This document shows positions 57,903-64,000 of a stretch of 64,000 nucleotides of DNA, in pieces. This DNA comes from JAFAGX01 sp963759875 (GTDB taxonomy: Bacteria > Acidobacteriota > Terriglobia > Terriglobales > Acidobacteriaceae): the NCBI GenBank assembly GCA_963759875.1, contig CAVXBB010000004.1, forward strand, positions 62,001 through 126,000, in the 5' to 3' direction. Within the stretch, counting starts at the first letter, position 1. Each line of letters opens with the position of its first letter. The notes beneath the pieces are model-generated. The model was not told where the DNA came from. It worked only from the letters and a program-made list of their open reading frames with translations, and ran no database searches. The translations under genes and the position numbers were made by a program.

Positions 57903-59018
57903 TCATTCCTCACTTAGGCTTGAATAGAGACTGGCACCGAACTGCCAGACAGCTTGCACTGGATTTAGATCTGGATTTAGATGCTGATGTGGAAGATCGG
58001 CGGCAATTCCCCGCGCTGCGTCTCTCATGCCTGCACCGGAGCTACCCAGGCGAGAGGGAAGGGTAGAACGCATCATGTCTGGATCGGACACTTCGATCAT
58101 CACGTCGCGGCCCAGGCTCAGCATCCTGTTTCCCTGGACAACAGCGCCGCAGATATCGAGCCAAAGTCCGATGCGAGTATTCGCCAGGATAGAACTATTC
58201 TCAATCACAGTACCGCAGTCCACATAACAGTCTCTTTCGATGCTACTGAAGCGTGTTACTAACGCATCTTCCAATACTTTGGACCCGTACCCGATGTAGG
58301 CTGGTGCGACAACGCGCGCTCTACGGTGGACTTCCGCACCCTCACCGATCCACACGCCCGGCCGCATTTCCCGGCCGGAAGGACCCCGCTCGCAATGTCC
58401 GTGAAGTATGTCTGCAGCAAGGCTCCGCAGGTCTCGAGGATGAGTAAGACGAATCGCGTACTGGCTGACAAGATAGGACGCGCGACAGTGGAGTGTTTCT
58501 CTCAGCAAAATCTCGATATGGGTCTGCTGCGTCTCCGCACAATCGACTACCCATAGATCCAGAGGACTTGCGCTGTCGACAGCCTGGGTGACCGTCTGCC
58601 GGGCTGCACGGTGGAAATAGAACAGATCAAGAAGATCGGTCTCAGCATACGTGTTTGCCGAGCAGATGAAGGAGTGGTCGATGCCGTTCTGCGAATAGTC
58701 GCTCAACGTCTGTCCAATAGCAGAGCAGAGATCGTTCACCACGTGCACGGTTACATTCTGGAAAAGAGCCTGAAACGACGGCTTCCGGCTTATCGCGTCC
58801 GCGTCCACCAGTACCGAAACAGTCTCCACCCCCGCCTCGAGGAAACGCTCAATCGTGCGTTGAGCCACAGAACGCCCGACAACTTCGACGCATGACAGCG
58901 GCTCGGCGAGCAAGGCCTGCTGCGCAGTTCCTGCCAACGTCATCGAGTTCGCAGGTCGATCGGTTGGCGGGTCACCTATTGCTCCGATTACTACAATGGC
59001 TCCCAAACTCACGGACAT
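57903..59018 (-). CDS. Nucleotidyltransferase-like protein with left-handed beta-helix
   Basis: 371 residues. The N-terminal half has the layout of sugar-phosphate nucleotidyltransferases (VEVVGRSVAQRTIERFLEAGVETVSVLVD) but lacks the G-G-x-G-T nucleotide loop. The C-terminal half has hexapeptide-type turns (RPGVWIGEGAEVHRRARVVA, YIGYGSKVLEDALVT). It may be a degenerate or regulatory homologue of GlmU or mannose-1-P guanylyltransferase. ATG 59018 follows GGAGA; GTG 59027 is the alternative. Confidence 0.72.
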   Translation of the reverse strand: MSVSLGAIVVIGAIGDPPTDRPANSMTLAGTAQQALLAEPLSCVEVVGRSVAQRTIERFLEAGVETVSVLVDADAISRKPSFQALFQNVTVHVVNDLCSAIGQTLSDYSQNGIDHSFICSANTYAETDLLDLFYFHRAARQTVTQAVDSASPLDLWVVDCAETQQTHIEILLRETLHCRASYLVSQYAIRLTHPRDLRSLAADILHGHCERGPSGREMRPGVWIGEGAEVHRRARVVAPAYIGYGSKVLEDALVTRFSSIERDCYVDCGTVIENSSILANTRIGLWLDICGAVVQGNRMLSLGRDVMIEVSDPDMMRSTLPSRLGSSGAGMRDAARGIAADLPHQHLNPDLNPVQAVWQFGASLYSSLSEE

Positions 59019-59069
59019 TGTCTCCACTATTAGTTATGTGTACCCATGCAACGAGCTAATGTATTTGCC

Positions 59070-59807
59070 TCAAAGCGTGCCGTACGACACGGACAGTTCG
59101 GGTCGCTGGCTTTCGGTCGCGTACTTAGTAACATTGTCGGAGCCGGCGCCAGTCTGCGGCGTCCTTGCGATTCTGCCGTTTGGAAGCAGGGCGTCTCGCA
59201 TTTTTATTTTTGCTTTGTGGAGCTGCGACTTCGAATTTCCGACGGAGCATCGCAGCAATTCCGCGATCTCGTGATGTTGGTAGCCTTCGATTTCGTGCAG
59301 GTCGAAGATCTGTCGGCAACCGGCGGGCAAGTCCTCGGCAGCCCGGCGCAATGCGATACGATCAATCACCCCACAGAGGTTCGGATCTGCCTTCCCAACC
59401 TCGCGCTTCGATGACGGCGATTCCGGAGATACTGGCTCATCCAGAGACACCAATAACGGAAGCTTCCGCCGCCGGAGCTTCATGAGCACGGTATTTACCG
59501 CGATCCGATATAGCCACGTCGAGAATGCCGAATCGCCGCGAAACGAGTTGATACTGCGAAATACCTGCAAGAAGGCTTCCTGAGTCAGGTCCTCGGCGTC
59601 AGCAACATCTCTGGTCATCTGCAGGCAAACCGAATACACGCGTTTCTTGTGCAACTGATAGAGTGCTTCAAAGGCCTGCTCGTTGCCACCCTGGGCGCGT
59701 TTAACGAGGCTGCCTTCGGAATCGTCCCGCCGGTTTTCGTTTCTTAATGAAGTTACAGTTGCTGGAGGCACGTTCGCTGGTGTCGCGGATATCGCGCAAG
59801 TCGCCAC
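59070..59807 (-). CDS. ECF-type RNA polymerase sigma factor
   Basis: 245 residues. Region 2: FEALYQLHKKRVYSVCLQMT, DAEDLTQEAFLQVFRSI, FSTWLYRIAVN. Region 4: LPAGCRQIFDLHEIEGYQHH, EIAELLRCSVGNSKSQLHKAKIKMRDAL. An N-terminal extension of about 30 and a C-terminal tail of about 35 residues are not conserved. GTG start with AAGGAG 7 bases upstream. No anti-sigma gene is adjacent; it heads the polysaccharide-type run and may control it. Confidence 0.9.
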   Translation of the reverse strand: MATCAISATPANVPPATVTSLRNENRRDDSEGSLVKRAQGGNEQAFEALYQLHKKRVYSVCLQMTRDVADAEDLTQEAFLQVFRSINSFRGDSAFSTWLYRIAVNTVLMKLRRRKLPLLVSLDEPVSPESPSSKREVGKADPNLCGVIDRIALRRAAEDLPAGCRQIFDLHEIEGYQHHEIAELLRCSVGNSKSQLHKAKIKMRDALLPNGRIARTPQTGAGSDNVTKYATESQRPELSVSYGTL

Positions 59808-60080
59808 GGTAGTCTCCTTCGATCAATATGTTTGTCTGGTTCGCTTTCCATGACTCGCGGACCATATATCTTGCGAAGAAAAGACTAGCGAAGCGATGGT
59901 TCTCATCCCATCAGTGTGCTCCTGTAATCGATTCCGAAACATGCTGTACCGGAGAATGGGAGTGGTTGGGCGGTCTTTGGATTGGTCTTGCGTGAGGCGA
60001 AACACTTCTTTACGAATAAGGTTGCGATGCTGCGCGAAGGGAAGCACTCAAGGTGCATCCCTGCTGATCGTTATCAATTA

Positions 60081-61070
60081 TCAATAAAGATGAAATCCAA
60101 CCTCCACGCTAATCTGTACGTTCACCGGCCTGCCATCCTTCATGGCGGGTTGGAAGCGCCATTGCTTGACGGCCTCAATCGCTTTAGCATCCAGTCCAAA
60201 GCCCAAACCACGGACCACGCGGATGTTGCGGGGAAGACCCCTGTCGTCGACTACGAGCCAGAGAACACACGTTCCCTGAGTTTTCGCCATACGCGCTTCC
60301 TCGGTGTATTCCGGATCAGGCGTGGCGACTGCCCGGGGGGCCGATACTCCTCCTCCGACTCTAAACACGCCGCCACCAACTCCGCCGCCACTCCCTGCGC
60401 CCACGCCAGGCCCGCGACCTACGCCAACACCGGCACCCGAGCCGGAACCAATTCCGCCGCCAGACCCGATTCCGTTGGATGGAGGCGCCGAGGGGAGCGC
60501 CACAGCGCTTGGGTTGCCCAGGTTGGGCATGCGATTTTGGGCTAATTGCAATTGCGGAGGTGCCACTACGGTCGGTTCGACCACAAGCTTAGGTTTCTCA
60601 GCGCGAACGATAATCTGCGGAGGAGTGAGCTGTTGAGCCGCGAGTTTTGGCAATCTTCCTTTCGGCGCCGGCAACCGATCGTGATCACCGCCGCCACCAC
60701 CGCCGCCGATGGCTTTTGGCGAAATCGGCAGGGCGTACGAGTCCGGCGAAGGCGCAATCAATGTGACGGTCTCATGTGGCCTGGCTTGTGGAACAACACT
60801 GTGACTGAAGATAGCGCCTGCCAGCAGCAAGCCTATCAATGCGACATGGACGAGCGCCGACACCGCCAGACCATTCGATCGATAGTTGTTGAATTGCCCC
60901 CAGATCGCTTCCGATCCGACCGCTATGTCACGTTTAGGCGGGGAACTTGCTTTCCTTCTCTCTAACAGAGCTGCGCGCTTCCGACCGCGGAACAGGATTT
61001 CGAGCACTTCCGATGAAGAAAGAGGAGGTAATGCGTCGCCAGCATAGAGATGACTTTCCCGATTCGCCAT
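60081..61070 (-). CDS. TonB-like energy transducer
   Basis: 329 residues from ATG 61070 (AAGGAG 7 bases upstream). A cytoplasmic N-terminus and one membrane segment (VSALVHVALIGLLLAGAIF) are followed by a long Pro/Gly-rich spacer with poly-Gly, including GGGGGGGD. The C-terminal TonB domain is PDPEYTEEARMAKTQGTCVL, GLDAKAIEAVKQWRFQPAMKDGRPV. It couples inner-membrane energy to an outer-membrane receptor; no exbB/exbD nearby. The spacer is very low complexity. Confidence 0.88.
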   Translation of the reverse strand: MANRESHLYAGDALPPLSSSEVLEILFRGRKRAALLERRKASSPPKRDIAVGSEAIWGQFNNYRSNGLAVSALVHVALIGLLLAGAIFSHSVVPQARPHETVTLIAPSPDSYALPISPKAIGGGGGGGDHDRLPAPKGRLPKLAAQQLTPPQIIVRAEKPKLVVEPTVVAPPQLQLAQNRMPNLGNPSAVALPSAPPSNGIGSGGGIGSGSGAGVGVGRGPGVGAGSGGGVGGGVFRVGGGVSAPRAVATPDPEYTEEARMAKTQGTCVLWLVVDDRGLPRNIRVVRGLGFGLDAKAIEAVKQWRFQPAMKDGRPVNVQISVEVGFHLY

Positions 61071-61340
61071 TGACGCTCCTTGTCTTTGTCTTTCGCAGTA
61101 TCGTGACCGAAAACTTTTGACCACGGATAGATGCGTCAATGTGAGGAGCGGTTTATTTTCGCAAAATTCCAGATCGCTGTAGGGGTTTTGCAGGAGGAAC
61201 ATCTACCGGGTTTACCTGATTGGCTGGCAAGCGGGGCGATCTTACTCTCGTGATGGGATGCTATCGTCCTGTATACGCGCTTCGGGAAAGGGCGTCGTTC
61301 TGCGGAACTTCGAGACAAAAAGAGTTGAAACGAACAAATA

Positions 61341-62951
61341 CTACGCGCATCCACCTAACACTGCGCTGGGCTCGCGCAACACCGAACTGGCAGGAATCAT
61401 GAGTTCGAGGAGAGTGCCCGGATTGGCGTTGGTCAATCGCAATTCTCCGCCAAATTCCTTGGCGCGCTGCTTCATACCACCGATGCCAACTCCCATTTTC
61501 TCCGGGCGCAGTTCGGCGGTTCGCTCGTCGATTCCCTTACCGTCGTCCAGCACCGAAACAACGATCAAACCATTTTGTTGATTCAACGTAATCCACACTT
61601 TCCGGGCTCCCGCATGGCGGAACACATTTGTCAGCGCCTCTTGAACAATACGGAAGACAGCCGTTTCGACCTCCGGTGCAAGCCTGGGGAAATCGGGCGG
61701 ATGGACATCGAGAAACGTCTCGATGCCGCTGCGCTTGGCGAGGCCATCGGCGTACCAGGCCAGCGCTGACAACAATCCAACTTCATCAAGCAAGGGCGGA
61801 TGCAGAAGGTGAGACATAGTGCGGACCTGCTGAATCGCCCGATCGATAATGGAACTGGCCTGGGCCCACTCTTCTTGTGGTTCAGCCGATTTTTGCAGAA
61901 GCACCTTGTCCAAAACCATCTTGGCCACGGCGAGTTCCTGGCCTAACCCGTCGTGCAAGTCGCGCGCGATGCGGCGGCGTTCCTGATCCTGTGCCGACAT
62001 TAAGCGAACGGAAAGGCGGCGCAATTCGTCGGTCCGTCGATCGACCACTTTTTCCAGTTCAATGGCATTGTCACGCATCGATTGTTCCAGCAACTTGCTA
62101 TCGTGAATATCGGAGCAAGTACCGTACCATCGGACGACTTTTCCCCTATGATCCCGGATAGGCACGGCGCGGGCCCGGAACCAGCGATAGTCTCCGTTTT
62201 TTCCACGCAGCCGATATTCCACTTCGTAATTCTCTCCCGATCGGACACACTCAAGCCAGCGCTGCTGGCTTCGTTCCCTGTCGTCCAGATGCAGATAATC
62301 CCACCAACCCCAGCCTATCGCCGAGCCCGCGGCAGCGCCGGTATATTCATAAAATCGATCGCTGATGTGATCTCTGGCCCCGTCCGCTTGTCTACTAAAA
62401 ATGATATCGGGAGCGGTGTGCACAATCGCATCGAGCTCCAGGTTCTTCTCAGCCAGTTCGGAGTTGAGCTCCAGCAAGGCTTGCGCTTTGGCCTCCAATT
62501 CCTCAGTCCGCTTTACGACCCGCTGTTCGAGTTCACGATTCAGAGCTTCCAGCTGTTGAGTTTTGCGGTGCAATTCGGCGAACACCCTAACCTTCGCGCG
62601 CAAGATTTCCTGGACGACGGGAACAGAAATGTAATCCACTGCTCCGTGCTTGTATCCCTTGAGGCGGTCCAGATCGGTCAGGTGCACAGCGGAGATGAAG
62701 ATGATCGCAGTCCTCTGAAAACGGGGATGCTGGCGAATCATTGCCGCCAGCTCAAAACCGTCCAGTTCGGGCATGCTGACGTCCATCAGCACAACGGCGA
62801 CGTCGGTTTTCAGCAGAATTTCAAGTGCTTCCTTGGCAGACGTCGCTTTGATCAGGTTCTCGCCCAGTTCGGCCAGCATAACCTCGTAGCTGAGCAGCTT
62901 CGCCGGCTGATCGTCCACCATGAGAATATTGACCTTCTCGTCTGTGCTCAT
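61341..62951 (-). CDS. Receiver-PAS-histidine kinase (HisKA_3)
   Basis: 536 residues from ATG 62951 (GGAGA 6 bases upstream). An N-terminal receiver (VNILMVDDQPAKL, VVLMDVSMPELDGFEL) is followed by a coiled coil, a PAS/PAC domain (AIVHTAPDIIFSRQADG, YRWFRARAVPIRDHRGK) and a NarX-type kinase: phospho-His in IARDLHDGLGQELAVAK, then a HATPase (FRIVQEALTNVFRHAGARKV, DDGKGIDERTAE). No membrane segment, so it is a cytoplasmic sensor. Kinases of this class pair with NarL-type regulators such as that at 36134, but linkage is not shown. Confidence 0.9.
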   Translation of the reverse strand: MSTDEKVNILMVDDQPAKLLSYEVMLAELGENLIKATSAKEALEILLKTDVAVVLMDVSMPELDGFELAAMIRQHPRFQRTAIIFISAVHLTDLDRLKGYKHGAVDYISVPVVQEILRAKVRVFAELHRKTQQLEALNRELEQRVVKRTEELEAKAQALLELNSELAEKNLELDAIVHTAPDIIFSRQADGARDHISDRFYEYTGAAAGSAIGWGWWDYLHLDDRERSQQRWLECVRSGENYEVEYRLRGKNGDYRWFRARAVPIRDHRGKVVRWYGTCSDIHDSKLLEQSMRDNAIELEKVVDRRTDELRRLSVRLMSAQDQERRRIARDLHDGLGQELAVAKMVLDKVLLQKSAEPQEEWAQASSIIDRAIQQVRTMSHLLHPPLLDEVGLLSALAWYADGLAKRSGIETFLDVHPPDFPRLAPEVETAVFRIVQEALTNVFRHAGARKVWITLNQQNGLIVVSVLDDGKGIDERTAELRPEKMGVGIGGMKQRAKEFGGELRLTNANPGTLLELMIPASSVLREPSAVLGGCA

Positions 62952-62999
62952 TGTTCTCTCCGCGCGTGTCTCAAGAACTAAACTCCGCTGCCCCATCGG

Positions 63000-64000
63000 T
63001 TATCTGTGAAGCCACATCCGCAGTGATGAGAGTAGTTGCTCGGTGTTGACGGGTTTGGCCAGGTACTCCGAAGCACCCGCTTCCAGACACTTCTCGCGAT
63101 CGCCCTTCATTGCTTTCGCCGTCAGAGCGATGATCGGCAGGCGCTGGAACGAACTGTTCTGCCGGATCACGCGCATCGTCGCGTACCCGTCCATCTCCGG
63201 CATCATGATGTCCATCAGCACAATCGCGACATCCGGCGTCGATTCAAGCTTTGCGACCGCTTCCCGGCCCGTGCCGGCGGTGATCACGGTCATGCCGCGG
63301 CGCTCGATCACGCTGCTGAGAGCGAAAATGTTGCGCACGTCATCGTCGACCACCAGCACCTTCTTTCCGACCAGAGCATCGTCGGAGTGGTGCAAACGGT
63401 CTAGCATCCTCTGTTTTTCTTCAGGAAGATCGGCCACGACGCGGTGCAGGAACAACGCGGTCTCATCCAGCAAGCGTTCGGGGGACTCGACTCCCTTGAC
63501 CACGACGCTGCGGGCCAGCGCATGCAGACGCGCATCCTCCTCGGGAGAAAGTTCTTTGCCGGTAAATACAACCACCGGCAAGTCACTCAGGGTTGGCGTG
63601 TCGCGGAATCGCTCCAACACCTCGAAACCTGAAATGTCGGGCAGCCGCAGGTCAAGCACCACGCAGTCGAAGGACTGGTCGTTAACGACGCGTATCGCCT
63701 CTTCACCACTCGAGACGACCGTGACGTCGATATCGTCATAGCCGAGCAGCTCTCTGATGCTGAGTTGCTCCGCCGGATTGTCTTCCACCACCAGCAAGCG
63801 CTTCCGTCGAGGAGTGGCATACTGCTTGATGCGGTTCAACGCTGTTTCCAGGCCCTCCGGTGTCGTGGGCTTGGTAACAAAGGCAAAAGCGCCGCGGGCG
63901 AGCCCATGGTTACGGTCTTCGTCGAGCGTTAACATCTGTACCGGAATGTGACGTGTTGCCGGATCCTGTTTTAAATGGTTAAGCACGGTCCAGCCCAGCA
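63000..64000 (-). CDS. Multi-receiver hybrid sensor protein, C-terminal part (5' end outside window)
   Basis: The frame is open to the right edge. At least three receiver domains are seen: the end of one (GARGAFAFVTKP-like ending), a full one (LLVVEDNPAEQL, CVVLDLRLPDISGFEVLERF, VVVKGVESPERL) and a last one (VLVVDDDVRNIFALSSVIE, IVLMDIMMPEMDGYATMRVI, IIALTAKAMKGDREKCLEAG). It ends 49 bp before the start of the receiver-PAS kinase. In related bacteria such tails belong to large hybrid kinases with an upstream GAF/HAMP and kinase core; that part is not in the window. Confidence 0.85.
   Translation of the reverse strand, partial: LGWTVLNHLKQDPATRHIPVQMLTLDEDRNHGLARGAFAFVTKPTTPEGLETALNRIKQYATPRRKRLLVVEDNPAEQLSIRELLGYDDIDVTVVSSGEEAIRVVNDQSFDCVVLDLRLPDISGFEVLERFRDTPTLSDLPVVVFTGKELSPEEDARLHALARSVVVKGVESPERLLDETALFLHRVVADLPEEKQRMLDRLHHSDDALVGKKVLVVDDDVRNIFALSSVIERRGMTVITAGTGREAVAKLESTPDVAIVLMDIMMPEMDGYATMRVIRQNSSFQRLPIIALTAKAMKGDREKCLEAGASEYLAKPVNTEQLLSSLRMWLHR

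Noticed and set aside
1..64000. CRISPR arrays, rRNA genes, prophage structural genes, biosynthetic gene clusters
   Set aside because: I looked for regularly spaced repeats, rRNA landmarks, capsid/tail/terminase motifs and NRPS/PKS domains and saw none.

Overview
Gene content points to a soil or sediment acidobacterium, probably of the Terriglobia lineage. This is an inference: the window has no rRNA and no intact tRNA. It rests on moderately high GC, DUF5818 and DUF6496 small proteins, a winged-helix/TPR regulator, SpoIIE/STAS modules, multi-receiver kinases, GH99-like and PTPS-related membrane proteins, and many signal-peptide proteins of unknown role.

Layout. 1-4372: end of a catabolic operon (amidohydrolase, agmatinase-type ureohydrolase, RidA, NCS1 permease). 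4373-5270: gene-poor stretch holding a tRNA 3' fragment that looks like an integration scar. 5271-13317: glycogen locus with glgX on the + strand, then on the minus strand a SpoIIE-type phosphatase/kinase, a STAS antagonist and glycogen phosphorylase, the last two coupled by an ATGA overlap. 13735-15834: Tat-exported PhoD-type phosphatase. 15956-27480: accessory region with an ABC-F fragment, a DUF2971 gene, a DarT-DarG toxin-antitoxin pair whose antitoxin is split by an IS3-family (IS407-like) element, an RluA-like synthase, an IS481 element, greB, a cupin, a winged-helix/TPR regulator and an integrase remnant. 27488-38000: secreted or envelope proteins, several small stress-type proteins, a VWFA protein and three response regulators. 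38075-59807: a large exopolysaccharide-type region with three blocks: a six-gene minus-strand operon (membrane GT-C-like protein, secreted proteins, GH99-like enzyme, nucleotidyltransferase); a divergent TPR/beta-barrel porin plus flippase; and a seven-gene minus-strand operon (ECF sigma factor, hexapeptide nucleotidyltransferase, STAS, membrane-anchored protein, thymidylate-kinase-like protein, glycosyltransferase, phosphoesterase). 60081-64000: TonB-like protein and two sensor/receiver proteins, the last cut by the window end.

Two points dominate interpretation. First, eleven or so genes are interrupted by single-base indels, mostly one extra base, and restoring one base each time gives a full-length family member; this looks more like sequencing or assembly error than like biology, so each broken gene needs read-level checking. 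Second, the darG split is different: removing the IS and one copy of its 4-bp target duplication restores an uninterrupted 344-residue frame, so that is a real transposition event. The most interesting biology is STAS antagonists tied to carbohydrate-polymer genes at two separate loci, the flippase fused to a ParB-like domain, and the disabled DarTG pair.
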